A stretch of 64,000 nt of DNA from Euptelea pleiosperma (Eukaryota > Streptophyta > Magnoliopsida > Ranunculales > Eupteleaceae), in the NCBI GenBank assembly GCA_035048495.1, contig CM068547.1, forward strand, positions 31,749,002-31,813,001. Direction: 5' to 3'. Made by a program: the position numbers and the translations under genes. The stretch's first letter is position 1; each line of letters opens with the position of its first letter. The notes beneath the pieces are model-generated. The model ran no database searches. It was not told where the DNA came from and saw only the letters and a program-made list of their open reading frames with translations. Positions 34,591 through 47,882 of the stretch are shown one piece after another.

Positions 34591-36839
34591 TTGTAGACCA
34601 TTATATACAAAATTATATAGAGTTGTAATTTTACATGTATCAATTATATAATTATACTTTATTTATATCCTAACGCTCTATCTTATTATAGACCATTAAT
34701 GGTCATCTAGAAGCACAATATCGCGATATAAGTGACATAGGTGGCGGGTCTCACAAGTCGCAATTATCATGATCTAAAGCAAGATCGAGGAGCCATGTGA
34801 TCAGATCACGATTATTGAATATATAACATGTATAATTTTTTTCACACAACTTCATATTTTATTAAGGTATATATTTCAGTTATAGTAAATTCATTTAAAT
34901 AAAAGTAGATAGGTGACCAAATTGAATGGTTTAAACATTAAATATTGATTTCGATTTAACTAGCCAATACAAATGGGGTTAACGATTGAGAGTGGTTAAT
35001 TTTTTAATAAAATTCATGGTTAATGTTCACTCATATCAATTGAACTGACCAGTCCGATATGGTTCTCAAACATTGGTTTCTATCATCGTCAACACAGACC
35101 TCTACTCAGCAAATGCACTTCATACATCAATAATTCTACTGCAAATCATAAAATAACTCACAGAGGGAATTGGTTAACAAAAGAAAGTCTTAAGTGATTT
35201 CACATTTGGAATAAAACAGGATTTTCTCTAGATGCCTACATCACAAAAAGCTAACAAATACAACTATTCTCACAAGAATTTCTTATATTGATTTAATTTA
35301 TATTATTTTTTATTTTTATTTTTCCTTGCTTAACAAAATAAGACATTGTTATTTATGCCCGTGCTTTAGCACGGGTGTTGATTACTAGTCTATACTAAAG
35401 CCTGGTACTACTGAGGTGGCGCTCTCCCCGTCTTTTTTCCAAAAATATCCTTTAACAACTTGACCTTCTCTCTCACATGTTTTAGCTCTGTCTCTCTGTC
35501 TCCTATTTAGCTTTTATAAAAATGTTAATTAGACAGTAACTTCGAGACATTAACTTCAAGCCTTTAGTTCTTTTAGAGATCATTCGTATTTCAAGACCCC
35601 ATCCACGACTCTCTGTCTACCGCGCTTTAACATCTTGGAATTTCTCCACACCCTTCACATTATCTAAACTAAATGATTTCCTCTTCCAACGTTGTGTCCG
35701 GCTCTTTCTTCACCAAGTCCCAACATGTCTCTACGTCTCTCTATCTTTCCCCTACTCTCTGTGCCTTTTCTTCTCCCTCTACCAAATTGTGTTGTCCTGA
35801 TCAGTGACTCCCTTGCCCGTGTGCTTGAGGCCAAAATTTCTACATATCAGGTATGTTCTTCAATATCAACTTCCTTTGGGTTTTTAGTTCTTCGAATTTA
35901 ATGTTTTTCTTTTTTAGCAGATGAATTTTTCCCTTCCCTATTTTTTACATTTTACAATATTCTTAATCTTATCAGTTTTATCACTTGAGTTCTTCAATAT
36001 CAACTTCCTTTGTTTTGTTGTTCTTCCGTTTTTTTCCATTTTATTGCTGCGCTTTTTAGCGGATATATATGTTGAAATTTCTAGCATTCACACTAAACAA
36101 TATGAAAACTAGATAAATAATCAAACAAAAAATTGACTTACATGCAGACTATTGAGAACTTACGAGCTATTGTATAACAATACTATAGATGACATGTCTT
36201 TTTTGCTGGAATTCAATCCTTACCTCCTGAAAGGAGTGGGTAGGTTTTACGGTCCTTCAACTCTACGTACTCCAGTTCTTATCATTTTGTGTGAATTAAA
36301 ATCATTTTAGTACGGTAATTTGATCTTTGATTATGTTCAATTATGTTCCTTTTTGTGAATTTTTCCATTAGTTTCGGGTTTTTCACATATGGGTTTGAAA
36401 TATAGCTTTAATGCGACTGAAATTTGCATCTGGGTTGGCAAATTGGGCAACCGAATAATGTGTTTGACCTTTGGACTCAGAAAAATCATATTCTCATATG
36501 GGTTTCTTTGTTGGATACTCGATGATGTGTTTGAGATTTGGTCTCAGTAAGAAAACTAAATTAAAAAAGTCAGATGGGTCACTGACTTTGTGACACGAGG
36601 TGCTTATTTAAAGACCCTTTAATGTGTTAGAGCTTTGGTCCCAAACCCTGCATTTTCACCACCAGTACGTCATTCATAGATCATCTTTAGAGTCCAGGAG
36701 AGAGGTACATATTTCCACGTCATCTCATTTGAGAAAGTATTATGGTTGCTTGTGTTTCAACTTTTTCAGGTAGTGGCTGCATATGACATATTACTTATGC
36801 AGAGCTTAACACACCATTTGACAGGAAAAGTTCTAAGTA

Positions 36840-37144
36840 GTAGAGTTACGCCAATGTGAAACCTGTAAATGGTTCAGGAATGGGTTCAATGCCTCTTTGG
36901 CTGCAAACTACAGTACAAAATGATCATGTTTCAGTTGAAGCACGGTCTACTAGCAATTAGGGTATACAAGCACGGATATGGAAGGTTAATGGTCTTATCA
37001 TATTGCAATGGAGCCTCCATATCTTCAGCAGGGCCATATGCTGGGGCTGACGTTCCTACCCTAATCTTTGTTGCTAGCTTTGGAGCTTCATTATACTTCT
37101 TGCCAAAGAAGAATATTAACCTAGGTAAGGAGCTATTCTTTTGA
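36840..37144 (+). pseudogene. Exon-like captured fragment, unknown gene
   Basis: This is an open frame in a Helitron with a run of hydrophobic sequence (GADVPTLIFVASFGASLY), followed by a good donor site at about 37124. I do not recognise the protein. Its position beside a PPR fragment supports capture, but this is inference. Confidence 0.3.
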
Positions 37145-38389
37145 TATTTGTTTACTTCATCTATGCATGGTTTTGTTAGAATTTGAAGTAATTAACCTAT
37201 TGTCACTTTCACATTAGGATAAATGGATAATCCATGTTCAAAGGAAAACATATAGATTTTAGAAGAAATGGTTGCATTCTTGTAGATTTGGAATACATTC
37301 ATGCAATATTAGTTCATATGTTTCAAGAAAATGTACCTGGGATGGTTCCCAAATGTTTCAACTCTTGATGCCCTTGATACATTGGATTTGAGAAACCAAC
37401 ACGCCTCCTGCATATACAAAGATGTTTGCATTTTCAATCCATTTTAAACATGGAGTATGTGGCAAAACAGGAGATATGGGAGTTTGATAAAATTACCCAA
37501 CACCCTAGATTACAGAAGGAAGTTGGAAAGGAGTAACTATTTAGTAAACATATATATTAGCCCACATCTGTATTTGTTTAACAGCACATGTTACGCTATG
37601 AATCACTCAATATGTATTTCCTTCAAATTAGAAAATAAGACGAGCAGATTTGCTTCTAACTGATCTCCTCTCTGATCCAATTGTAAAGATTGTTGAGTCG
37701 CACTTACCTCATCTATGATCATACTTCGTTATATTTCCTCTTTGCAAATACCAAAAGTCATTAGGTTTCCTATAAATCTGAGTTATGGGGTGGAGTTAGT
37801 CTTGAAACAAATTATTGGATGGATTGAAGAGTGGAAAAAAATCTTTTCTAGATGCTTCATGGACCTTCAAACAGTTCTACATTACCCCGGCTTCCTTTCT
37901 GAATTTGTCTCTTACTTTTCTTAAACAATGGAAAATTTTACTTAGATTTTGTTTCATCTCGATAAAACATTTATATTCTCTATTTTATAGATTTTCAATC
38001 TTCTTATTTCCGCTAAACTAAGGAAAAACAAAAAGAAATAACATTGAAATGTATTTTTATTGACCAATTAGAATTGCCCCCCAGGACCTATAATTGCCTC
38101 AAAAGGTCCAATATACATACCTTATTGGACCTTTTGAATAAGAGTCACAAAGATCCTATGAAAATTGAACATTTTCGCATATGAAAGTGAGGATGTTGGA
38201 TGGTCTACCAAGAGTTGAGTGTTTTTTTCCCATTCTTTTTTTCTTTCTATACAAAGAGTTAATTTTCTTTTTTACTTCTTTTTGGTTCTTTTGTTTGGTT
38301 GATTTGTTCTATTGATACAGACATTTGTTTTACTTGAAAATGGATTTATTTTCTTTTAGATTTCTTCAATTATGGCTCTGTATGGTTTA

Positions 38390-38575
38390 AATGTCATAAA
38401 ACTTTTTCTGGTTCAACACTTTCTTACATACAAATCCTTTTTCTATAAAACTTTTTGTTGATCAACATATGGACCCTAAATGTCATATAACTATTTCTGT
38501 TTCAACACTTCGTGACATACAAATCCGTTTTGTGTAAAACGTTTTATTGATCACCATATAGAGCCTAAAAGAAAA
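38390..38575. repeat. Two-copy repeat also found downstream of the BPA1-like gene
   Basis: The block AACACTTTCTTACATACAAATCC...GTAAAACTTTTTGTTGATCA appears twice here, and once at about 58165-58240 with CAACACTCTCTGACATACG and GTAAAACTTTTTGCTGATC. Confidence 0.7.
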
Positions 38576-38649
38576 TAGATGATGCTCCCTACACCCCATA
38601 TCAGTACAGGTACCCTTCTTGGGACCATTCAATCGATGGATGGACTCAG

Positions 38650-39245
38650 AGGTGAGGAGCCTAACATGTTCACATGTAGTGCATTAATGGATGGATAATG
38701 TTTGCAAGGACAAATAGATGATGATGTGCAAGTCTTTGATTCCATGGTGAGTAGGGGCTATATGCCCAATGTGGTTTCCTACACTGTCTTCATTAATGGG
38801 TATTGCAAGAATCGAAGGATGGATGACACATCACAACTCTTCAGAGAAATGAGCCAATAGGGATTGAAACACACTGTCATTACTTGCAACACTTTTATAG
38901 GCACGTTCTGCTGTATAGGGATAGTTGTAGCTGCACAAGTGCTCTTCAAGGAAATGCAAGGTCATGTCCAAAATCCAGATCCTTTCACATACAATATAGG
39001 GTTGGATGGGCTATGCAAAAACCACCATTTTGCTGAGGCGATGAAACTGTTTAATGAGATGGAAAACAGGGCAATTAGCCATGATATTAGAATTTACACC
39101 ATCCTCAATGATGGTATGCTCAGAGTTGGGAAATTTGAATAAGCAATGGATCTTCTCAATTGCATCTCTGCGAAAGGGTTGGACCCTAATGTTAAAACAT
39201 ATACCATAATGATGAATGGACTTTGCAAAGAAGGGCTTTGGATGA
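38650..39245 (+). pseudogene. PPR (pentatricopeptide repeat) gene fragment, P class
   Basis: The frame shows consecutive 35-residue repeats: PNVVSYTVFINGYCKNRRMD, then TVITCNTFIGTFC, then NPDPFTYNIGLDGLCKNHHF, then RIYTILNDGML and NVKTYTIMMNGLCKEG. In-frame stops lie in at least three places: after LMDG near 38695, after EMSQ near 38857 and after GKFE near 39140. No start and no organelle transit peptide are present. It resembles restorer-like P-class PPR proteins and is a non-functional piece carried by Helitron 2. Confidence 0.85.
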
Positions 39246-40861
39246 AGTTTACAAACTGTTCTTGCAGAACCATAAATTGTTCTTGAAAAGGAGGGTGTTT
39301 GGTTGCTATATCTATATTCCATTAGAATTGCAGAACCAAAATAGTTACTTCATTTTTTGCCTTGAGGCAGATCATTGGTGTGTGGATCCTATTCTTAGTC
39401 CTATGTTTTTTACTAGATAATAGTACTTTTTGAAAAAGTAGGTTCACACTTGTGGTGCAATAACTATATCCTTTTCCAGAATACATGCTTTAGACCTATG
39501 CTGTAATAATCTACTAACACCACCCAGATGGCTAAATTTTACTCTTTGTTGTAGCTTCCACTTCTACAACAACGCTTGCTTCATTATGGTACTTAAGTTT
39601 GTCATTTCGTACTTGCATAACATAGCATTCCCTTTACATGTGGAATCTACTAATAACTTATCACAAGTTTATTGTATTGAAATAGAATATGTCCCTCGTC
39701 TTTTTTGATTGATGTTGATTTGCATTTTGAAGGTTACTTCCAAAGCTTCACAAGATATTACTAAGAATTCATCGCCTTTTTTATAGGGCGAAATCTCCTA
39801 GTAGCCGCATCTTATCAATGCTTGGGACATTCTCATGTTAGCTCCATCAACTCTTGAGCTCAACCTGCCTCAGGAATCCTGTAAGATTGTAAATGACCAT
39901 TGCCCTTATCACATATGCCATGTTAAGTATGACATTATCTTCAACCGAATATCAATGAAATTTTGGATCAATTCGTTAGTGTTTGCCTACAGTTAGAACA
40001 CTTTCACAGTTTGGAGTGAAAAATGTTGGATCAGAAATTTCATAAACTACTTGTGCACATGTCTCTATTGAACTTGGTTGCAGGAAATTTCTTCTCAAGG
40101 TGTTGCTTCTGGTTCATAGTCTCACTCCAACGCTTGCATTCTAATATCAGAATCTCCCATGGCCATCTATCACCGCCATGACTTTGTCAAATCCACTTTT
40201 ATTACTGCTAATTTTGTGTATTTGGTTATGAAACGTACATTATTCTACATACTCTATCATAATTCCCGTGGTGGCCTGTTGGAGCCATGAAATGTACTGA
40301 TTTTGACCTCAATGGAGTAGGTTAAGTTTCCCAATGAATGATTCCTCGGATTATGGCTTTTGGATCATTCAATGCTGACGAGCTTTTTTTGGAATGTGCA
40401 ACTGAAATCAGTTCCCCTGATTTATTTGGTTTGGGTTTGCCCCAACTATATGGGCTAAGGCCAAGTCTGACCTGGTTACCTGGCGGCTTGGACCATCTCT
40501 AACCACGGGGGGACACATGCCAATTGATTCTGAATGTGCAATCCATAGCCCACCGCTAGGTTGACCATGGCCTCAAAAAATTGCACAAATTGGATGAAAC
40601 TAACAATCCAATAAGTAAGACTCTTTACAATTTCATTCTAGCATTATTTTGGGTACACAGATCCAATGATATACCATTTCCAATTTGATTATATAATTGA
40701 ATGGTTTCTATTAATATTCTTTACTTTATGCTTCAGTCAGATTGTTATATAACTCAAGTTTTATTTAAACATTAATTAGTATTATTAACTTAATATTTTT
40801 AAATGATTTTTATCTCAACATTTTAAATGGCATGTGCTTTAGCACGGGCATAAATCACTAG

Positions 40862-41458
40862 TTCCTAATATGACCCTCAAATTCCTTAAATTGACAAACA
40901 TTGCTTCTTTCAATTTTTCATTTTTTTTTACTTCAATTTTTCAATTTCCCGGGGCGATTTCCGAGAACTCGTAAGTTTCCTCTACATAGGGTCATCCTTG
41001 CCTGATTGCCGTCTCTTAGCTAGTTCAGGGAGTTTGTCTTCCTTAAGGGGTTTGCTCGCTCGGTTCCTCGAGATGAGCTAATACCTAGTTTGGCGGATGC
41101 CTTTTCATTAAAAGATTTCGTCGTGCGGTTATTGAGGTTCGCCACGTCAAATGCTAATGTGACAGGGGTCCAACTCAAGCAGTCATCAATTGGCATTGGA
41201 AACCAGCCCAGCTACGTGGCACGATATCCCTTGCCAACAATTACTTTAGGTCTAAGTATCCAGAGTAGATTACGACATTCCATCCCAAGAAGCCACCTCT
41301 AACTGACTGCGTAGTCACTCACTGACAACAGGGTAACAGGGTGTCTTTCACAAGTCAGAATGGTAAGGGCCTTTACATACCATCCGCCAGTTCGATTACT
41401 CCATTGCAAGAGAAAAACTCTGAAACCACTCTAGCGTACAATCCAAAGGAATCAAGCC
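40862..41458. other. Stretch between Helitron 2 and the L1 ORF1
   Basis: It probably includes the 5' UTR of the L1 element (from somewhere after 41300). No other feature is recognised. Confidence 0.5.
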
Positions 41459-42207
41459 ATGGCCACTTCTTCCGAGCAGTAGAACCAACAAACTCTTGAA
41501 AGCTTAACTGAGGAACTGGCCCAAAAACTCTTGGTGGGTTGTCGAGCTGGACCAGTACTCCTACCTAGACCAGAAGTTGAGATCGAAGGAGTCCGAGAAT
41601 GGAGATTTGCGGTGGTAGGGAAAATACTCACTGATAAGAGTATCAAACCCATGGCGGTCAAACAAAGTATGATCTCGTCCTGGGGTTCCGTACGTCGTTT
41701 TAAATTTATGGATATGGTGGGAACTTCTTTGGCTTCCTATTCACTAATGGTCGAGATCAAGACTGGGTCATGGATGAAAGCCCATGGACTGTTCACTCAC
41801 ATCTTATGGTCCTCCACAAACGAACTACATCAAAATCTCCCACAGAGACTATCTTCTGGAACTGTCCATTCTGGGTTCAAGCCCACGGAGTGCCAGAAGA
41901 ACTATTCAAAAGGGCCACGGTGGAGGATCTTGCAAAACTTGTAGGCGAACCCCTTAAAATTGACTTTACTGACGAAGAAGAAGACATAAACCGTTGCAAG
42001 TTTCTCAGATTCAGAGTAAAGCTCGATCTGCTTAAAAGTTTGACCCCAGGTGTTTGGATGCCGTTCCAAAATAATTGGTACCGGATATCTCTCAAATACG
42101 AACGTCTACCCTATTTTTGTTACACCTATGGAAGGGTAGGGCACACAGATTCGCGCTGCCCGGGAGAACCAGTTGAATATTACAAGGCCGATCTCACAAC
42201 CTATTAG
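41459..42207 (+). pseudogene. L1 ORF1 (DUF4283 and zinc-knuckle protein), broken
   Basis: It begins MATSSEQ then TAG, then continues with the DUF4283 pattern (WRFAVVGKILTDKSIKP, and after a frameshift DESPWTVHSHLMVLHK). It ends with the knuckle CYTYGRVGHTDSRC, in which the second Cys of CX2CX4HX4C is replaced by Tyr. Normally this protein binds the element RNA. Confidence 0.85.
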
Positions 42208-42792
42208 GCAGACCCGGATACAAAACAATATGGTGTATAGCTTAAGGCAGAATCAAAGGCAGTGGAGGAAAATCGACTACGATTGGAATTTTCAGGAATA
42301 CCATCACATTTAGTCCAACAAGCAAAATCTAATCCATCACTCAACCAAAAGCTTAACATCATGGAACTACTGCCTGTCAAGCAAATTAGATATGATGTTG
42401 TAGATGGGAAACCTGAATCCATATGTTAGCTTGCCGATGTTCCCATGGCCACACCGGGATCAAATCCCTCAACAATAATAGTCGGAGAACCATCTAGTAG
42501 CAACCCAAGGACATTGGAGGTGGAAACTGTCACCATGATACCAGCAAGAAAAAGGTCACTGCCAACCACTACCGAAGGAACTGAGCAACACACTGATATA
42601 GTCCAGCCAGCATCGAATACGTGGAACAAACTTACATCGGACAGATGATATCCAGGTCCACTCTCTAACTCCACTTAATGGTAGGAATTGGCAATCTTGG
42701 TTTATTTGTATTGAATACTATCTGCTTAACTGCACAATTTCTTGGGCGTGGGTGACGGGCCCTTATCCGTCCCCCAGGTCGATATGTTAATT

Positions 42793-45700
42793 ATGGCTTA
42801 GAACTGTCGAGGGAGTGGGAAACCCTCGACAATTCGGGCTTTGAAAACCCACATCAGGGAACAAAATCTAGATCTTGTCTTAGCAGAAACCAAAGCAAAT
42901 CAAGCCAAAAGCAAAATGTTAGTCCGGATTCTGGGCTTCAGACATTATTCTATGCTGGATTCGCTCAACCAAAGTGGTGGTCTCCTAGTGCTCTGGAAAG
43001 AAGGCATGCAAGTTCAAATTCAATATCAAACTCAGCGTGGGATTCATCTTCGAATCTTATTGGAACCTAACTACTCTCCTTGGAATCTCTCGCTCATTTA
43101 CGGCGATCCTCGCCCAACTCACAGACATCAACTCTGGTCAGAGCTTCACAACCAAGCTCAACTCAGTCCCACTCCTTGGCTAATAATGGGCGATTTTAAC
43201 GATCTATCTGCTGAATGGGAGAAACATAGCCCCAAATTCTCACCCATCATCTATAACCAGGAGTACCTGCATTTCCTTCATGCTAATGGCTTGTTTGACC
43301 TTGGATTTATAGGAGCTCCATATACTTGGTCAAACCAACGGCAAGGGTGGGCAAATGTCCGTGAAAGATTAGATAAAGCCATCGCTAATTGTGCATGGCG
43401 AGTCCTATTCCCTAATGCTTGTGTCCATCACATGTTAAATCACACCTCCGACCACTGTCCTATTCTGCTTAACACTGAGCCAAACTGTATTCGGCTTCCT
43501 AAGCCGTTTCATTTCATGTCCATGTGGTCCTCGGAAGAAGAGTGTCAGAAAATCATTAACACAGTGTGGCAACAGGAAATGGAGGGTTTCCCATCGGAGA
43601 AAATTCCCAAAAGGTTAAAGAAGATTAAACATCAACTGAAGAAATGGAATGCCCAACACAAAAGCCAGAGGTTTGTCAAACTGCAGAAGCTGAAAACACA
43701 GTTAGCCCAAATTCAACTCTTAGCTCCTACGGCTGAACATGTCCAAAAAGAGAAGTCTCTTTCAGAAGCTATAGATTTGATTCTATCTGAAGAAGAAAAA
43801 AATCTGGAGAGATAAATTGAGAGAAAAATGGTTGAAAGAAGGTGACCGCAACTCCAAATTCTTCCATGTCTCCACCATCATTCAGTCTTCTCCTCGTCCA
43901 ACCCCCCAAACCTGGATCTACTCAACAGTTTACCTCTCCCACAAATTTCCATGGAAGAAAATCAACATCTGATGAAACCTGTATCCATGGAGGAAGTGAA
44001 AGAAGCAATCTTTTGCATGGGTCCATATAAAGTTCCTTGCCCTGAAGGGTTCACTGCATTATTTTATCAGCAATATTGGGACATTATCAAAGAAGAGGTC
44101 CTTGGTATGGTCCAACAAGCCTTCTCATCTGAATGTGATCTCAGCCCGATCAACCACACATCGATTGCCCTCATCCCTAAAATACCCAATCCAGAGTTTC
44201 CCCACCATTTCAGGCACATCAGCCTGTGCAATGTCATATACAAAATAATTGCTAAAATTATCTCACAAAGGCTGCGTCCCATCATGTCTCATCTAGTGGC
44301 AGAAAACCAACGAGCTTTCATTCCTGGTCGTCAAATTTCAGACAACACCAACTTAGCTCAGGAACTAATGAAAGTCATTAGTCGTACGAAGAAAGGACAG
44401 AAAAGATTGATGGCCATAAAGATTGACATGGCCAAAGCGTATGACCGAGTAGAATGGTCCTTTTTGATTCACATTCTTCGTATATTGGGCTTCAATGACT
44501 CATGGATCAAATTGATATCTCACTGCATCTCATCATCATCTTTTTCCATCAAGCTCAATGGGTCTCCATTCGGATTCTTTCGGCCTACTCGTGGCTTACG
44601 ACAAGGTGACCCTCTATCACCATTTCTTTTTGTGCTGTGTACTAATGTCTTATCCTTCATGTTGAGAAAAGCTGAGATGGAAAACAAGATCCATGGTATC
44701 AAAATCTCTCGAGATAGTCCTGCTATATCTCATCTGCTCTTTGTAGACGATTGCATTATTTTTTGCAGAGCAAATTTGGTGGAGTCGCGCAACTTAAAAG
44801 ACATCCTGCAGGAATTCTATACACTTTCGGGGCAACAAATAAACTTTCATGAAATCAGGCATCCATTTCAGCCCCAATCTCCACAGAAGACAGAAAAAAG
44901 CTCTCTCCTACATACTAGAGATCAAAAAGATGAGCATCTCTGAAACATATTTGGGCACACCTCTTATTTTGGGTAAGGCTAAGAAAAAAGCATTCCAGCA
45001 CTGCGAGGAAAAAATTAAAACCCTTATGGCCGGCTGGAGGGCAAAACTTCTGTCGCAAGCGGGACGTACTACTCTGATCAAAGTGGTTGTGCAAGCGATT
45101 CCAACCTATTCCATGCAATCATTTCTCCTCCCAAAAACCTTCTGCGCTAGGCTGGATTCCATCACTAATCAATTCTGGTGGGGGGCGAAGGATAACAAAT
45201 GAGTGTTACGTCTAACTAACTGGGATTCTCTATGCACCACCAAAGAGAATGGGGGGCTCGGATTCAGGAATTCTACCAGGTCAATCTAGCAATTTTATTC
45301 AAACGAGTTTGGACACTTCAACAAGAGAAAAATTCCTTTCTGGCCACTCACTTGCTCAAAAAATACAATCCTTCAAGGAATATACTCATGGCCAAGTGTC
45401 CCCAAGATGCATCCTGGAGCTGGAAAAGCCTATATAAAGCCCAAAAAGTACTAGCTCACAATTGTGGATGGGTTATAGGATCTGGAGACCACATTCGAAT
45501 ATGGGAGGATCAGTGGGTCCCCACCCCCAATGGGTCTTTATGACACCACATCAGCAAGGAAATCGGGCTATCACTAAGGTGAGAGAGCTCAAACTCCCAG
45601 AAGCAAAATGGAACGGACAGATTCTATCTACTCTTTTCCCAAGAAAGATAGTACGTAGTATCATGCAAATTCCCTTGAGTATCCACTTTCAACAAGACCG

Positions 45701-46747
45701 ATTATACTGGATGCCTCATAAGCAAGGGAAATTCTCTGTCAAATCAGCCTAGCATGCACTCCGCAATCCTCATACTACCCATGGTCTTAGCACGCTTCCA
45801 CCTCTTTTATGGAAAAAAATTTGGAAAATTCCTCTACCCCATCGAATTCAACTTTTCATTTGGAAGCTTCTTAGAGGTATTATTCCTACTCGGAGGAATA
45901 TCCATAGTCGAATCCCTCAAATTCCCCCCACTGCCTCCGGTGTAATGCACCAGAAGAAACACCTCACCATGCCCTCTTCAATTGTCCTATCAGTGCTAGA
46001 ATCTGGTTTGCCTCTCCATTATCCTTACGATGCGAACATTGGATTGTGGAATAATGTGAAGCATGGTTTGTGAACCAGTTAAATCCTCCTAACTCTCAAT
46101 CGGAAGAGGATCGATTCATCCAACAATATATTTGCATCCTCCTGTGGAAACTATGGGACCTTTGGAACAAAGATATTCACAACGAAAAATAGGTTCATCC
46201 AATCCAACTTCTCAGGAGCATCTTCTCCTTCATACACCAACCAATGCATCCAATACCATCCAAAAATAGAGTGACATGGAGTCCACCACCTGCCGACACT
46301 TTCAAGATTAACACAGATGCAGCTTGGACCTCCTCCACGGGTAATACAAGACTGGGCTTTATTATTCGTAACACTATAAATGTTTGTATTTTGGCAGGGG
46401 GAAGTCGAACTCGAGCCTCTTCTGCTGAAGAAGCAGAGGTTAGAGCCATAAAATGGGGTATGGAAAAAGCAGCTGCTTTTGGGGCGGAGAATTTTGTTGT
46501 GGAGTCGGATGCGCTCTCCATCGTCAACTCTCTCAATCAAGGAGATACAGATCTATCCTGGTCTTCATCAGCACTGTTAGCTGATATTTTGAACTTATGT
46601 AGTAGTTTTAAAACAATCTCCTTTGTATATACACCACGGGAAGGAAATATGGTGGCGCACACTATAGCAGCCAAGGCAAAATCGTTACCTTCATGGCTAC
46701 GATCTGCCATCAGGAACGATGTATTTACTGTTTTCTTTGATCAATGA
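42793..46747 (+). pseudogene. L1 ORF2 (endonuclease, RT, RNase H), broken
   Basis: Endonuclease: NCRGSGKPSTIRALK, AETKANQAKS, IMGDFNDLSAEW and SDHCPILL. The Trp of the usual MAWNCRG start is a TAG stop at 42799-42801. A frameshift occurs near the A-run at about 43795. RT (43951-44943): GLRQGDPLSPFLFVL and the catalytic box LFVDDC at 44737-44754; the usual APGPDGF motif reads VPCPEGF. A shift at about 44850-44940 leads to the thumb region, TYLGTPLILGKA. RNase H (46244-46747): KINTDAAW, EEAEVRAIKWGM and VESDALSIV, with the catalytic D-E-D order kept. Confidence 0.9.
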
Positions 46748-47882
46748 AGATCTTAATTACAAAAGAAAAAAGGAGTGCTTTAGTCATTCCACATTTTCAC
46801 ATTTCAACTCAATTTGTGAAAACATTTATTGATTGCCCACTTGGCACCAGAACTCTGTCCATAGGAAAAATTTGATGATGGTGCACATCATCAAAGTTGA
46901 TAATGGAACCATAGTGCAAGCCACGTGGCATACTATTAGAAGCTACTGACCCTATGAAGCATTTGGCCCATCACTATATGGACTTACATAATAAAAATGG
47001 CTTGATTAGTGGTTCTAATCAAGTACCCCAAATATTGCTAGTACCCCAAATAAAAATTGGCTTGAATCTAAGTACCCCAAATATTGCTAGAAATCTATGG
47101 TTAAAAATAAAAACCATGAAAAGGACTCTAAACCAACGGATAAAAATAACTAATCAGGATGAATTCTGGTATGTAGGTCCAACTAGGGATGGGTCAAACA
47201 TCTATATGGCCACGTGCATGGCAAGTGGCCTCCCCCTAGTACTATTAATAGTAAGGATCCAATCGAATCCATAATTAGACACCCGCTTCAATCAGAGTAC
47301 CTAAATCTAGGATCCAAAACCAAACCAACCCTGACTTGGGTCAATTTATCTGGAATCCTAGATCTGCACCATTCGAATTGTTGCAACGCACAGAACATTG
47401 CAATGCAAAAATAGAACAAAGAAAACAACAATTAAACCGCAACACAAGATATATGTGGTTCACCTTATGTGGATGTCCCCATAGACTACCACTAGTTCAC
47501 TAGAGAGAACGAGAGATCACCAACAAAGAGAGCAAACATATTTTTCGTTTTTACAATGGTAACAAATAATCCTAGCTAGAACCAAAGCTCTCAAATTCTC
47601 CTCACTCAACACAACACCCAAAATCAGAAGTCAACTTTAAATAGAAGTCGTAAATTCTAAAATCGATAAAAGTCGTCAGATCAATTTGACCTTATAACAA
47701 ATGAACCAGATTAATCCTCGGGATAATATTTTCATATAAGCAAGTATTGCACCCCCGTTATGTTCGTTATAATGGCCGTTATAATGGGCCACATCAGTCA
47801 CATGAGAGTAAAAAAAAATTGTCAGAATATTATTATTTCTATTATTATAACACAATTTTTTTTTATTAATTTATTTATGACA
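46748..47882. other. Non-coding stretch after the L1
   Basis: It holds a family-A palindrome (46920-47240) and, at about 47380-47700, sequence resembling the end of an LTR element but without a domain. No gene. Confidence 0.5.
46920..47240. mobile_element. Palindromic family-A element with G-box edge
   Basis: It starts at GCCACGTGGC (46920-46929). The arms ATGGCTTGATTAGTGGTTC and AACTAATCAGGATGAATTC face each other, and the far end is TATATGGCCACGTGC. Confidence 0.7.

Larger units (their letters stand above)
33008..35388 (+). mobile_element. Helitron 1 (non-autonomous)
   Basis: The 5' end TCTATACTAAAGC follows an A at 33007. The 3' end has the hairpin CCCGTGCTTTAGCACGGG (35358-35375), then nine spacer bases and CTAG, followed by T. 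These are the defining Helitron end features (5' TC, 3' hairpin plus CTRR, insertion between A and T). No Rep/helicase is present. It holds a 113-bp tandem repeat (33138-33480) and a family-A palindrome (34400-34590). Confidence 0.88.
35389..40861 (+). mobile_element. Helitron 2, 5.5 kb, with captured gene fragment
   Basis: It starts TCTATACTAAAGCC immediately after the CTAG of Helitron 1 and shares the next bases GAGGTGGCGCT with that element's start. It ends with the hairpin GCATGTGCTTTAGCACGGGC (40830-40849), a short spacer and CTAG (40858-40861), followed by T. It carries a PPR gene fragment (38650-39245) and an exon-like frame at 36869-37130 ending in a splice-donor-like CTAG|GTAAGG. No Rep/helicase. 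Confidence 0.82.
41459..46747 (+). mobile_element. Nearly full-length L1-type LINE, disabled
   Basis: In order it has ORF1 (41459-42207), then ORF2 with endonuclease, reverse transcriptase, zf-RVT and RNase H (42793-46747), followed by an A-rich tail near 46760. The order is that of plant L1 elements with RNase H. Stops and frameshifts break both ORFs. I could not define the target duplication. Confidence 0.9.

Noticed and set aside
43951..44943. 330-aa open frame as an independent gene
   Set aside because: It is the reverse transcriptase part of the disabled L1 element, with matching frames up- and downstream.
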